Assembly (NCBI GenBank): GCA_963921825.1
Contig: OY997591.1
Location: forward strand, 18,719,515 to 18,783,514
DNA: 64,000 bases
Reading direction: 5' to 3'
Origin: Erodium maritimum
Lineage: Eukaryota > Streptophyta > Magnoliopsida > Geraniales > Geraniaceae
Part shown: positions 32,244 through 44,079 of the stretch, one piece after another
Numbering within the stretch: position 1 is the stretch's first letter
Layout of the letters: every line of letters begins with the position of its first letter
Made by a program: the position numbers and the translations under genes
Notes under the pieces: generated by a model
Databases searched by the model: none
What the model saw: the letters and a program-made list of their open reading frames with translations, nothing else
Told to the model about the DNA's origin: nothing

Positions 32244-35200
32244 TGTCACACCCAAATTTCAGTAAACCGAACTTAGGACGCGAACGTTTAAAACAATAAA
32301 ACAATTGAAACCTGTTTTAAATAAAAACTTTAAAATCGCCGTTTAGTGAATCAAAATAATATTTACAACTCAAAATGCGTCCCAACAAGTGAAAAAAAAA
32401 CAAGGTATCCGTCACTAGACTCAAAACAAACCCAGAATCCCGCTCCTAGCTCTTCAAGCTTCAGAAGTTCACCTAGTCCAACCTGCGACCGGTACCTGTA
32501 GGAAAAGCAGCTAGGGGTGAGCGTTCGCTCACCACCACGGAAAACAGACTGACTACGACATACTTAGCAGAGAATGCCGGTAACACCAACCACCAACTCA
32601 ACGCCGGGGATCACTATCCCCAAACTCAAGTAACCAGACCGACACCCATACACTGATACTTTACTCAACCGAATCAACACCAAACTCGTAAAGTAGACCC
32701 AACACAACAATTAACGACCTCCTCCAAAGACACGACAGACCACCACGCACACCCAAGATCACAAAGGATCGCACACCAAACAAGATCACAAAGGATCGCA
32801 CTCCTGTCAGCTGCTCATTGTCGGTTGCTAACCGGATGGGCTCGAGCCTGCCCCACGCGCTTTGCCGATCCCTGTCAGGCTCCAGACGGTCAACCTGTTG
32901 GCGATATATACAACGCTGCTTTTCCGATAGCTAGTCGGAAGGGGAGCTGCCCTCTCATTGCCTACAAATGCTCACAACCTCCCGAGACTCGAACTCGGTC
33001 AGGCTAGCCAAAGAACCCTCGCAAATTTCCAAGACTCGAACTCGGTCAAGCCAGCCAAAGAACGCTCGCAACCTCCCAAGACTCGAACTCGGTCAGGCCA
33101 GCCAAATTCCACACCACTTCCCGACACACAGTCGGGTCACTAACAATAACTCACGGGCTCGACAACCCCACGGGCACTCATGGCCACCAAGACACACCAA
33201 CAGTAACTCACGGGCTCAACAACCCCACGGGCACTCACGGCCACCCAAGACACACCAACAGCAACTCATGGGCTCAACAACCCCACGAGCACTCACGGCC
33301 TCCAAAGACACACCAACAGTAACTCACGGGCTCAACAACCCCACAGGCACTCACGGCCTTCCAAGACACACCAACAGTAAAGACTCGGGCTCAACAACCC
33401 CACAGGCACTCACGGCCTTCCAAGACACAGCAACAGCAAAGACACGGGTTCAACAACCCCACATGCACTCACGGCCTCCCAAGACACACCAACAGTAAAG
33501 ACACGGGTTCAACAACCCCACGGGCACTCATGGCCACCCAAGACACAACACTAAAGTACGGGCTCTCATGGCCACCCAAGACACAACAGTAAAACACGGG
33601 CTCTCATGGCCACCCAAGACACAAAATACACAATCAACCTCCGACATAACCAATGCCTCCAACAGTCCTAATATCAACAGTTTCACAATCAAACTCCGGG
33701 CATGGTCATATGCCTCCAGTACTCCTAATCTCGATAAGTTCGCAATCAACCTCCGGGCATGGTCATATGCCTCCAGTAATTCTAATAACGCTAAGTTCTC
33801 TGCTCCTACGACACTACTAAGTGTCACATGCATTTCCAATATTCGCTAAGTTCCTGTATCATGCCTTTCTAATATTCGATAACTTACTTAACCCACGACA
33901 CCCCGGCGTCACATGCAATTCTACTGTTAACTTTCCCTAGTCAGGGCCGAGATCCGGCTACTTTTCCCTACCTCGTATATGTTCTCCAAAAGCTAACCAA
34001 CAAGCTCCGGCGTGATCTCAGTCACTCGCCTAGCTTTCCTTTCCCTCGGTCTGCAGCACGATCTAAAAGAACACAATTTTAAGGCACTTTTAAACTCGCA
34101 GGAATAAACTGAAATTCAATAAACTTAACGCCCAAACGTAACCCCGACAATGTCGATCACTCCCAAACTTCCCAATTACTCGACATTGTCGATAAAGGAC
34201 TCGGAAAAGCCCGATTCGCCCGACATGGCGAATCTGCCCGAGTTTTGGAAACGCCCTTCCGGGGCTCCGAAAATTCCCGTTTTCGTTTCTACGGTCTTAG
34301 AATAATTCAAGGGTTCCTAGGCACTCGACAGAATCGAATTCCGACTTCCGAGTCAATTAATTCACGTTTAAAGTTTCTAACCCGTCAATTACAACTTTCA
34401 CAATTTAATTTCAAATTCGTTCCGGGTGTGAATTAACGACTTGGGGATCGTCCTAAACCACCCGAACACGAAAACCCGAGACCTGGGAAAGTGGGCCCAA
34501 CACGGCCACAATGGAAAAATTCCCTTTTTGCCCCAAAACGTTCCTAACGAACCTCAAACCTCAACCATTCATCTTTAAACCAATCTTAATCAAAACCCAA
34601 TCTTAATCAAAACCAACCTTAATCAAACCGTTTAAACTCAAACCTTAAAATTCAAACGTATCAAAACGAAAATCGGTTAGGTGCTCACCGTAGGGAATGA
34701 CGACGGGATAACGAATCTTCAATCGTTGAGTCGATCGGTCGGTCGGATCGTCGAGAAATCACCAAAATCTCCCATTTTCTTTCCTTATCTCTCCTTCCCT
34801 TTCTCTCTCTTCTTTCTCTCTCCATTTCCTATGTTTTTGCTGAATTGCCGTGTATAACATCCACCATTCCCTTTTAATTTGATTCAAACACTAACACATA
34901 GCAAAAAGACCAAAATCCCCTTCCTTTTCCTTTTGTCTTTTCTTTAAAATCAAGGGTAAAGTTGTCCTCCCTTTTTCCTTCCACCACATTCATGACTTGT
35001 GTCATGTGGGTCCCACACCTTTTTGGAAAATATGTTTAGATATTTTTCAGTTAGATTCGCGAAATTCGGCTGTTTCGGGCCCCGAACGGGCACTTTTTCC
35101 AAGAAATTACGAAACTTCACGAGTTACAAGGAAACGGCTCAACGAAGACCGCTGCGACAACGGCTAAGCTTTTTGGATCTAAAACGGAACTCGAATGGAC

Positions 35201-35429
35201 CAAAACGTCACTCGGTTGACTTTTCCCCCGAAAAGTCAACATTTCCCAAATTGGTCAGAAAGTTGCCCTGAGTCCCCCGGAACTCACTTTGGTCGATATC
35301 AGGGTCAACTTAAGTCCGGTATGACCCTCGCGGTCAATTTTAGGTTCAGTAAAGTGTTTGTCTTAAATTTTTTATTTTTTTCCTGTTTTTCGCAGATTTG
35401 ACTGGCGTTCACCGGAAGTGGTTATTACA
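32244..35429 (-). repeat. 5' LTR of the 9.4-kb gypsy element
   Basis: 3186 bp, near-identical to the 3' LTR except for the 218-bp minisatellite loss near 33145 and scattered point changes. One end reads TGTCACACCC instead of TGTCACGCCC, a probable deamination change. Confidence 0.88.
33146..33610 (-). repeat. Minisatellite of 5' LTR, about 8 units
   Basis: Same units as at 26990-27625 but about three to four fewer. The lost block joins ACTAAC directly to the AACTCACGGGCTCGAC unit. Confidence 0.85.
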
Positions 35430-38400
35430 CCGTCAGACTCATGCAAGTGTTTCAACATGCCATTACTGAAATCAGGGTGAAGGAATTACCGTTACAGGGG
35501 TACCAATTTACGTGGACAAGGGGACATAATTCGTAGACCAAAATGGAGATTCAACTTGATAGGGCCTTCATATCCCCACAAGCACGTGTCTATCTAGGTT
35601 CCGGGGTGCTTCTCTACAAAATTTGGGTTTCTCGACGTCAGATCACATGCCTATCTTCCTTCAACTCTAGAAGGATCCTCCAGAGCGGCGACATCGGTAA
35701 TTCCGGTTTGAGAATTCCTGGCTGGAGCATCCCGAGTGTGGTAACTTAGCTCAAAACGAATGGGGTAGACCGGGGGATCCGCACATCAAGCATCATATCA
35801 AAGATGTCGGTACATCTCTCGACGAGTGAGGTCCGACTGTTTTTTGGGATAATATCAACCAAATCCGTTATCTTGAGAGGAAAATGGCTGAACTGAACGG
35901 TCGAACAGACATGCAAGGCATCAGACTCTGACTGGCTTTGTAGAAACAGTATAACCGAGCTATGGTCAAACAAGAAGAGTTCTGGCGTCAACGGGCAAAA
36001 TAGCATTGGTTGGGAGAAGGCGATAGAAATACGAAGTTTTTCCAGCGATCAGCCACAAAAAGACAGGCGAGGAACAAACTCAAATCATTGGTTAATGATA
36101 AGGGGGTGGAAATGAAATGGCACACGGGGATGAAGGAACTGGTCCACAACTACTTCGCCAATATCTTCACTGCTGGGGACATTGATGATTACGACCTCCC
36201 CATGACAGTTCCTCATATGATAACCCCTGCCCAGAATTTAAGGTTGACGAAGCGGGTATCAGATGCGGAGGTTCGTAAGGCAGTCTTCCAGATGGGTCCA
36301 TCAAAGTCTCCGGGTCTAGATGGTCTTAACCCGAAATTCTTCCAATATTACTAAGATACCGTGCGCCCTGAAGTTATTGAGTTTGTATGATTTGCTGTGG
36401 CAATTGGCAATATTGATTACGATAGCAACAAGAATACCCTTGTACTGATCCCCAGGAAGACCCTGGCGAGGAAGATTGCAGACCTACGACCGATAGCCCT
36501 GTGCAACGTCATATTTAGAATTTTGTCCAAAGTTCTGGCCAATCGCATAAAACCGCTTCTAGATCCTATTATATCCACTAATCAGGGAGCTTTTGTCCCA
36601 GGTCGCCATATCCGAGATGACGTGTTTATATGTATGAAATTATCCACTCACTCAGGCGTCAGACACAAGGGCATAGAGGATTCATGGCTTTAAAGTTGGA
36701 TATGAGCAAGACTTATGATAGAGTGGACTGGTCTTTCCTATTATCCATGATGGGTGCGTTTGGCTTCGATGTAGGGTAGAGATCCTTGGTCCTTGCCTGC
36801 ATGCAGTCCATCTAATACACGGTTACCTTAGATGGCAATCATACCGCCCCTTTCACACCTAGACGAAGGATTCGTCAAGGTGATCCTTTGGCTCCCTATC
36901 TATTCCTTTTCTGTATGGAAGGTCTATCCCGTATGATCAATCAAGCTGAAAGGAATGAGACTCTTCACGGGGTATCAGTGGCCAGGGGGCCCCGGTTGTG
37001 TCTCACATTTTCTTTGAAGACGACTGTTACATTTTCTACAGGGCCGATAAGGATGAAGCTGAGAAAGTTCAACAAATTCTACATTCTTTCGGACAAATGT
37101 CGGGCCAGGTAGTTAACAAGGCCAAGTCCTCAATATTTTTCAATACCAACACCTCGCTAGAGAATCGGGCGGCCTGTTGTGGCATTTTAGGCATTCACAA
37201 GATTTCGGGCCCATCCATGTATTTGGGAGTCCCGAACATGTTGGGTAGACGCAAAGGACAGAGTCTCCAATTCTTATGCGATCGGATAGTGACGAAAATA
37301 GGGACCTAGGATAGACAAATGCTATCCCTAGGGGAAAAAGAGGTGATGATTCGATCGGTGCTTCATGCCATGCCGATTTATGCAATGCGCGTATTCCTAC
37401 TACCTCGTGAATCCATCAACAAGATCCATGTTGCACTAGCACGATACTGGTGGACGGGGACCCCTAGGGGAAGTCCATTATCTGGCAGGACTGGAAGAAG
37501 CTCTACAGGCCGAAGGAGGACGGGGGAATGGGATTCCGAGATATGAGAGATATAAACTTGGCCATGTTGGCCAAAATGGGATGGAAATTTTTGACCCAGC
37601 CAGATAATTTGGTCGCTCGTATCTTCAAAGATCGGTACTTTCCAACGGGCGACTTCTTATCCGCAGGTGGGGGTACCAACCCAAGTCAGATATGGCCAGG
37701 ACTTCGGGCTACTCAGGCTTTACTCAGGCAGGGATTGATTCGTACTATCGGGGATGACTGCTCGACCGTGGTTGAAGGTACTCCCTGGCTTTTAGGGAAT
37801 GACCCCATCATCCCACCTCATACCTGTATTATCCCGGACATGAGGGTCTCAGATTTAGCTTCGAGCAAAGGTCAGTCATGTGATATTCCGAAGCTTCAAC
37901 ACAACTTTCCTCCTGCTATAGTGGAGGATATCCTGTAGGTCCCACCTCCCCTGTCGCATCACACAGATAAGTGGTCTTGGAAGTACAACATCCCGGGAGT
38001 ATATTCAGTTAAGGAAGGGTATCAGGCCCTATCCCGGGAGAATGGTCGATGGCACGTATCGGTGGGAACAACGGTCTGGACGGGTATATGGGACTTAGAT
38101 ATTCAGCCACGTATAAAGGTCTTCCTATGACGGGCATCATCAGGAACCCTCCAAGTAGCAATCAATTTGCGAACCAAATTCGTCGTGATTCCAAGCATCT
38201 GTTCGATCTGTCAGGCTGATCAGGAGACTACAGACCATCTCCTCCTTCACTGTCTGTTTACCCAGGCAGTCTGGGACTTATCAGGTACACAGATTCCTAT
38301 CCCCCCCGTCGTGTATCTTACATGATTGGATGTCTCTAGTACTGCATATGCCTGATATGGAGATGAAGAGCAGATTGATTCTGATCCTCTAGGAGATCTG

Positions 38401-39057
38401 GAAAGCACGAAACAGGAGGGTCTGGGAAAATAGTATTTCCACTTATCAGAGTGTCATATCCATAGTACTCAGTAACCAGTGCAGCTGGTCAGAGGCCCAA
38501 AGTGGCCGAGTTAGACCTCCGTCCACCCCCCTTGCAAGAAAAATAGATGGAGCCCACCGCCCCCTACTTGGTCGTCTATCAATGTGGATGGTGCAACTTT
38601 TTCCGTTTCAGGACAATTTGGTTGCGGATGGCTATGCAGAACGAAAATAGGAGCAATCCTGAAGGGAAGGAGCGGCACAGGGCTAGGTATGTTGGGGCCT
38701 GAATTTTCTGAAGCTATGGCGATCTGGCAGGCTCTACAATGGGTTCAAGCGTCACATCTTCCCAGAGTCGTTATCCGTAGCGATGCCCAATATCTTGTAC
38801 ATTTGATTCAGGGGACTCATAAGGTGTTCTCCCCTCTGGGCCGATTGGTTGACGACTGTCGGGCTCTTCTTGTTGTTCTCGAGGATGTCAAACTCGAGTA
38901 TATTTCTAGGTCAGCGAACGGAGCAGCCCACTGGCTAGCTCGGGAAGCCCATTCTATGTCTGTCCTTTCGTGGTCCGGGTTCACTATTCCGAATGCACTC
39001 AAATGTATTCTACATCATTTCAAATAATAAATCTCTATCCTATCGTTTAAAAAAAAA
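35430..39057 (+). pseudogene. LINE ORF2: endonuclease end, reverse transcriptase, RNase H
   Basis: Reads as an L1-type ORF2, the enzyme that nicks DNA and copies LINE RNA. At 35440-35740 is the tail of the AP-like endonuclease (ELPLQGYQFTWTRGH). The reverse transcriptase follows at 36010-37310: KSPGLDGLNPKFFQ, LRPIALCNVIFRILSKVLAN, LDMSKTYDRVDW and RQGDPLAPYLF blocks, with FEDD in place of the usual FADD at about 37010. A zinc-binding zf-RVT region is at 37970-38290 (ICSICQADQETTDHLLLHC). An RNase H-like domain is at 38580-39027 (NVDGA, EAMAIWQAL, SDAQYL). At least four stops (for example 36352, about 36388, 36691) and several frameshifts make it dead. The A-tail is at about 39049-39057. Confidence 0.85.
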
Positions 39058-39069
39058 TCAGATATTTAA
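39058..39069 (+). repeat. LINE target-site duplication, right copy
   Basis: TCAGATATTTAA directly after the A-tail, identical to 18610-18621. Confidence 0.65.
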
Positions 39070-39158
39070 ACAAAATATTTACTTTAAAACATTCATTGTT
39101 TTTCTGCAGAAATTATCTATACTTGGAAACGTCATTTACAATTAATTAAACTTTTATG

Positions 39159-39162
<4 letters not shown>

Positions 39163-39190
<28 letters not shown>
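39163..39190. repeat. (TA)n microsatellite
   Basis: About 13 TA units followed by TTTATCATA. Confidence 0.9.
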
Positions 39191-39193
<3 letters not shown>

Positions 39194-39223
39194 CATATTT
39201 CTTATAGTGTTGTTCACTTGTTT

Positions 39224-40151
39224 TTTTTAAACGGGCAACCGGGGAAGTGCATTACTGCAAAAAAAGAAATCATACAAGGTAGAGCGTAACCGTCCTAGGT
39301 TCCAGATATATGTCCAGACCGACTGTAGAAAGTCCAGCGCTCATGGACCCATAAAGATAGCCTACTTTACATCGTAGACAATAACTGAGGATATCCCCTT
39401 ACCACCGTCCCAAAACAACAAGACATAACAAAAATAAACCAAAGCAAAACAGAAATAAAAATGTTCCAATGGAAAACATGATAACATAAAGACGAGTAGA
39501 AGTAGAGATATGTGGTTGCAAGCTTCCTGAGACCTCCCAGCGCTGGCAGATTGATCATCATTGGTTCGACCCCACCTGAGTCGTCCAGTCTCGAGGTGAC
39601 CGACTTTGGTTGTCGAGGCCCTCCTCCCGGGTCCCAGATCCAGAGAGCCTTCAGGATTGCTTCGGTCACGGTTATGGTGGTGTTCGGGTGCGATTGAGTC
39701 TTCCCTGGAGCTACGTAGGGTCGGTGCCTAGGCGGCCCTATCGGTGGTTGCACCCCGTTGCCGAAGTCGACGTCGTGGAGAGCGAAGACACCGATAGCGG
39801 CGACGTGGACTTCGGTCGTTCCAGGGAGGGTGCGGCCTTCGGGGGGTAGTTGACTATCGGGAATGATGCAAGACGGTGGCACACATCGACCGGAGGGATG
39901 ATCGGTGACGGCGAGAGGTCGGCCCCAACAAGGGTAAGGAGAAACCCCAAAAAAGGTAAGGAGAGACCCCAAAAAGAATAAAGAGAGCGCTTTGTGTTGT
40001 GAGCATGGGAAAAGACCATGGCGTAGGACATGGCAAAGACCATGGTCATGGCCATAACCTGCGGCTTCAAGAAGGAGGCAAAGAAGGTGCGACTGCGACT
40101 AGGTTTTTCCTATAAAAAATAACTTCAAGGTAACCATTCTTCTTCGGTTGG
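39224..40151 (-). mobile_element. Small LINE-like element, copy 1
   Basis: Read on the minus strand it starts near 40150, has a frame at 39972-39367 and ends in an A-run at 39229-39222 after GCCCGTTT. The coding part shares the EAILKALWI block and the RQPKSVTSRLDDSGGVEPMM block with copy 2 at 40306-41387. Imperfect duplications GTTCACTTGTTT (39212-39223) and TGTTTACTTGTTT (40152-40164) flank it. No reverse transcriptase is present, so it depends on another LINE. Confidence 0.5.
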
Positions 40152-40305
40152 TGTTTACTTGTTTCTATATCTATTCAATCATTTTTTATTCTAATTAAAT
40201 GTTTTTTTAATAGTTACGACGTGCTTTTAGATTAAGGTAAAAAAACGTATGCTGAAACTCATGAGTACAAAATTAAATTAAGTGGTAAATTATCTCTCAC
40301 ACCCT

Positions 40306-41387
40306 GGTTAATTGAACTAATGCAAAACAACATAGTCCGATAGGTGAAAACAGGAATCGCGTCTCCTCTCGAACTTTAAGGGTTTCTACAACGAATCCAA
40401 AGGTTTTTTTTTTCACTTTTCTTCTTCCCAACTACAGCCATGACAGTCTCTCACTGGTTCATCCACGTTCTCCCTGCTTTACGACGTCTACTCCTTCCCC
40501 GCTTGATCGTCGTTGCCCTCTCTCGGTCCGATCATCGCCGCCACCAGGCAATCCCTCGGTCCGATCTATCGAACCCTTGGGATTTGGTAACCTGCCGCCC
40601 CGTCTCTCCCTACCAATCGAAGCCTACAGGTACTACCTTCATGGTTTTCGATCAACACAAACCGGACATGATTCCACCCGGCCACTTCTCCCTCGTATTG
40701 AATACAATCGGGGGTTTTTCCAGCACCGTCTACCCCATGACCACATCATAAGGCACAGATCTGATCCGGAGGCACCCACTGGCCGACTCCCCTCGCGAGC
40801 AACCCACGCCGGGATTTGTCTCGTTTGACAATCGGCAATTAGTGATACAACCTCACCGGCATGAGCATGCACAATCTCCGGCCGAAGCGATACTGGAAGA
40901 TCGCTGGATTTACGACACGAGAGGAGGGATGCTAGGTCAGGATCTGTATCCACGACAACCAAAGCCAGTCACCTCGAGACTGGACGACTCATTTTGGGTC
41001 GACCCGATGATGATTAATCTGCTTCTACGTGAAGTATCGGTGAAGTCACATTCGGAGCACCGAGTGTATGCTCCGTCCTCCGCACCACAATTAAACATTC
41101 CAGCGACTCAAGCTGGAGAGTTAGCAATACCTGGAGGCCTCGCTACGAAAATTACGGGGTTTCAGACGAAATGGCATCGCAGGCTCTTTAGGTTATTTTG
41201 GTCATTTTTCTGTTTTTGTGGTCTCTATTGGTCAGCTATACAAAGCAATCAAACAATACGGGTCAAGTGTGCCAGAAACCCTACGGGTGTTTTGGAAAAA
41301 TACTCGAACTCAGGGTCAGGGACCCAAGTTATGTTTATGATTTTTTTCATGATGAATAAAATTTCTATACTCTCGTATCAAAAAAAA
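40306..41387 (+). mobile_element. Small LINE-like element, copy 2
   Basis: Flanked by the exact 14-bp duplication ATCTCTCACACCCT (40292-40305 and 41388-41401), with a 3' A-run directly before the second copy and a TC-rich 5' start. Together these are the marks of target-primed reverse transcription. The frame at 40842-41567 runs past the element end, so only its first part is element-derived. It shares the blocks AEAILEDRWI and RQPKPVTSRLDDS with copy 1. No enzyme domain was recognised. About 1.08 kb, non-autonomous. Confidence 0.75.
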
Positions 41388-41535
41388 ATCTCTCACACCC
41401 TATTGGTGTCTCTTTCTAGAGTTTTCTCTAATCATACCTTAAATCCTAGCCACATCGTCTATCTCTTCTGTCGTTATATCACCGTCTGCACCTCTACTCA
41501 TACTAACGGAGGGGCCTCCGACAATCAACCTGGTC

Positions 41536-42009
41536 ATGCCTCCATGTCGATCGCACGAAGTTATTAGCCCATTTAAAGCAAGGAGGAAGAGGAAGCTAAA
41601 GCAATCCAACCCACCTCCGCCTTCACCATCGTCCAACATCGACGATTCCCCCAAGATGACCACTTCCATCGTTCCCTTCGCCAGAGGAGGACATTGTTGC
41701 GTCCATCTCGAAGAATCCTACGAGGGGACGACTTATAAAGGTCGGAACCCTAACTTCTTCACAAAGAAAGCTGATGTCGGTGCTCATGCCAATGCTTTCA
41801 GATGGTCCTCAGTCTTTGAGGGAGATGGCTTGGGCACCGTTGCGGGTCTTAGTCACGATCCCATCACCAATCCGCGGTGTTGCTTCACTCCTCGCGCAGT
41901 CGACTCGACAAGGCCTCCCGATGATTCCCAAGAAGTAAGTGGAATGCACAATCCCATTCCATCCACATTGGCGTTAGCTCACATGATTTTTTTTCTTTTC
42001 GTTTTTTGA
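41536..42009 (+). CDS. Hypothetical ORF, 157 codons
   Basis: I do not recognise it. The N-terminal part is basic and proline-rich (KARRKRKLKQ at residues 14-23), and a GTAAGT donor-like site at 41935 lies inside, after residue 133. It could be the first exon of a broken gene or a LINE ORF1 start. Support is low. Confidence 0.2.
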   Translation: MPPCRSHEVISPFKARRKRKLKQSNPPPPSPSSNIDDSPKMTTSIVPFARGGHCCVHLEESYEGTTYKGRNPNFFTKKADVGAHANAFRWSSVFEGDGLGTVAGLSHDPITNPRCCFTPRAVDSTRPPDDSQEVSGMHNPIPSTLALAHMIFFLFVF

Positions 42010-42189
42010 CATTTTCACTAAGGTCACTAGTAGGACTTGAAAATGAACGCCGTAGACAATTAGTGCAGGAAAAACGTGTCAAGTACATCGGATGAAAATG
42101 GCGTTCTCCCACATAAAAAGGAATAAGTTAAGAATAATTATATTATAATACATAATAATTATTTGTAATTAACTTTAAACAATTCGCCG

Positions 42190-42699
42190 GTGGTGCCTGG
42201 AATCCCGGCCATGGAGGACGTGGTGTTGCACTCGGACTCTCGGGATCCGAATCTTTTGGAGCAATCCGTTGAAGATTTGGCTGGGTCAGAAAAATCAGGA
42301 AAGGATACACCCGATCCTCTGGTGAATCTTGCGATATCGCAGATCATCGCTGCAACTTCACGACAAGATGAACTCCGGGCTGGTTGTGAGGCCCATGTTG
42401 AGGAGGTCCAAGTTGAGGATGCCCAATTTTCAGATTCAAAGCTTAAAGTGGCAGCTCTTGGGAGCGGTAATGAATCGCGGGATTCGGGTGTCGGGTTTCA
42501 AGGCAACCCATGGAAGGATGCGTTGGCTAAACCCCCGACTTCTGAGGGTGAACCTAAGAGACGTGGTTGTCCACCAAAGGGCCAATCGAAAAAGAAAATT
42601 GTACCTACGATGATTTTCTATCAGACAAGAGCTAAGACCTCGAATGTTAAAGGAGGTAACTCCGGAATTTTTACGGTTGATATTGCAGCAAAAAAATAG
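42190..42699 (+). CDS. Hypothetical LINE-associated ORF, 169 codons
   Basis: Acidic N-terminal half, then a basic block (PKRRGCPPKGQSKKK, residues 120-134) resembling an AT-hook-like or nuclear targeting patch. No catalytic motif. It is followed directly by LINE-like 3' sequence, so it may be an ORF1 remnant. Confidence 0.3.
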   Translation: MVPGIPAMEDVVLHSDSRDPNLLEQSVEDLAGSEKSGKDTPDPLVNLAISQIIAATSRQDELRAGCEAHVEEVQVEDAQFSDSKLKVAALGSGNESRDSGVGFQGNPWKDALAKPPTSEGEPKRRGCPPKGQSKKKIVPTMIFYQTRAKTSNVKGGNSGIFTVDIAAKK

Positions 42700-43258
42700 T
42701 TAAGGTGAATGGAGTCATCGCTCGAAAGTTGGGTTAAGGGCTGGAAAAAGGGATGTTATCCTTGGTTCTGTGGTACTCGATCAGGTTAATCCACATCTTA
42801 TGCTGGATGATGTCGAGGGTAGTAAGGACGAGGTTTACCCTGTATCGACAGAAAAAGCTTTAAGTCCGGTCCCGGTCTCAAACCGGTTTTTCTGCTTGGA
42901 CCCGGGCATGAACTAGGATAGACGGTGCTTTCGGTTATGCTTCTTGTTTTTATTTTTGGTGTTTCTCTGTTCTCGGCTTGTATGCCTGTTTGCTCTTTTG
43001 AGCTTGTTTTAGTTTCGGGATAATCCTTTTTGTGGTTGATCTCCTGCCTTGTTGTTCCTCACTTAGGAAAACAAAAGTTTAATAAATTTCGCTTATAAAA
43101 AAAAAACTAATCAACATATTAGTGATAAGTGATGACTATCCTTAATTCAGGGTGGCTCAAAGCATGAGAAAAAAATCTACACATAACCAAACAAGAGAAG
43201 TGAGAAGAAACCATATACTACGAAAAGGAATATAAAATGGTTCCCAACTCAATTGTTC

Positions 43259-43861
43259 CTAAAACCCATGAATTTTGCTATAAGAATCTTTCCTATGTAT
43301 CTTTAATTGTTTGTAAAAATTCCCTATGAACATATCAGCTTTTGTGAAGAGCTCTTCTCCACTAAGGTCACCCCTAGCCACATCCTCGTCGTCCTCCTCC
43401 TCCTCAGCTGCCATGGCCACCACATGATCATCTTCAACTTGATCATCATCTCCTCCTATGAAGAAGAGGCTAGGCAATAATGATGGACACTTGTTCACAA
43501 TCTCCAATATCTTGACCGCGCTGATGACCTTCTCTGACTTGGACTTCTCCACCACCTTCACTTTCTTCCTCTCAATAATGGTGGTGTTGCAATCTTGAGT
43601 GTCTTGTGGTAATGGTAACTTTGGTGCAAGTGCAACAACATGAGTTGTTGCTTTAGTATCTTGACGATGGCCTTCTAGAGGGTTTGAGAAGGCCTTAAGG
43701 AGGCCAGCTTCAGCTCCAAGTGCGATAATGAGGAGGTTCATTATGAAGTAGAGAAAAGTTTGCCTCAGTGAAGAAGACAGAAGGGGAGTGATGAAGAGGA
43801 GGGCAGCTAGAAGAAGAAGCATTAAAACATGGCTGGTCTTGATCTTGCTCTCCATGGGCAC
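43259..43861 (-). CDS. DUF761 (with DUF4408-like N-terminus) plant protein
   Basis: An intact single-exon gene of 200 residues and the only convincing host gene here. Residues 11-29 and 34-50 are hydrophobic and likely membrane-spanning, as in the DUF4408 half of these proteins. The middle is charged, with a lysine-rich part at 98-111 and an acidic run AEEEEDDEDV at 152-161. The C-terminus (ELFTKADMFIGNFYKQLKIH, residues 170-189) is the DUF761 motif. The family is land-plant specific, and members have been linked to growth and stress responses, but no biochemical role can be stated. Start: ATG 43861, with a second ATG two codons on. A TATA box lies about 90 bases upstream. LINEs lie close on both sides. 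Confidence 0.88.
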   Translation of the reverse strand: MPMESKIKTSHVLMLLLLAALLFITPLLSSSLRQTFLYFIMNLLIIALGAEAGLLKAFSNPLEGHRQDTKATTHVVALAPKLPLPQDTQDCNTTIIERKKVKVVEKSKSEKVISAVKILEIVNKCPSLLPSLFFIGGDDDQVEDDHVVAMAAEEEEDDEDVARGDLSGEELFTKADMFIGNFYKQLKIHRKDSYSKIHGF

Positions 43862-43948
43862 GGCTGATTAATTTGTATTTTGGGGAGAGACTGTTGATGA
43901 AAAAGAGCTAGTTTTGTGGTGGGTGTGGGAAGGGGAGGTATGTGGACG

Positions 43949-43956
43949 TATATATA
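43949..43956 (-). promoter_or_regulatory. TATA box of the DUF761 gene
   Basis: TATATATA on the minus strand, about 90 bases before the ATG, which leaves room for a 5' UTR of about 60 bases. Confidence 0.6.
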
Positions 43957-44043
43957 ACAAGTTAAAAGTAAACAAGTGATGGATAGATGTCGGCATGTAT
44001 GAATGATGAGAAAGTGGCTTTTTTTTCTATCAACAGTTTCTTT

Positions 44044-44068
44044 ATTATATATATATATATATATAAAT
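44044..44068. repeat. (AT)n microsatellite
   Basis: About 12 AT units between the DUF761 promoter and the truncated LINE. Confidence 0.85.
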
Positions 44069-44079
44069 ATCTCATCTTT

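Larger units (their letters stand above)
26048..35429 (-). mobile_element. 9.4-kb chromodomain gypsy element with giant LTRs
   Basis: Flanked by the 5-bp duplication CCGTC at 26043-26047 and 35430-35434. On the minus strand it runs 5' LTR (35429-32244), primer site, a long leader, a collapsed pol remnant and purine tract, then 3' LTR (29434-26048). LTRs of 3.2 and 3.4 kb make up over two thirds of the element. Only 2.8 kb of internal sequence is left and it holds no Gag or reverse transcriptase, so it is non-autonomous. It lies in the endonuclease part of the LINE, and reading the LINE frame across the duplication restores continuity. Confidence 0.88.
18622..39057 (+). mobile_element. LINE (L1-type) filled with nested LTR elements
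   Basis: The right part (35430-39057) is a decayed L1-type ORF2 ending in an A-tail. The same 12-bp word follows the tail and precedes the GC-rich segment at 18622, which I take as the LINE 5' end. Between lie the Athila/Tat-like tandem pair and a gypsy element. Without them only about 4 kb of LINE remains. ORF1 and most of the endonuclease are missing, so a deletion accompanied the nesting. The 5' assignment is an inference from the target duplication. Confidence 0.6.
41402..43109 (+). mobile_element. LINE-like segment with A-tail
   Basis: Contains two frames of unknown function (41536-42009 and 42190-42699), then a T/G-rich 3' region with an AATAAA-like site near 43080 and an A-run at 43098-43108. 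The 3' region resembles that at 71-300. No reverse transcriptase and no clear target duplication were found, so the 5' boundary is arbitrary and the two frames may come from different elements. Confidence 0.4.

Noticed and set aside
39367-39972. 201-codon minus-strand ORF as a host gene
   Set aside because: It shares coding blocks with a second LINE-like copy and runs into the element's 3' tail, so it is transposon-derived.
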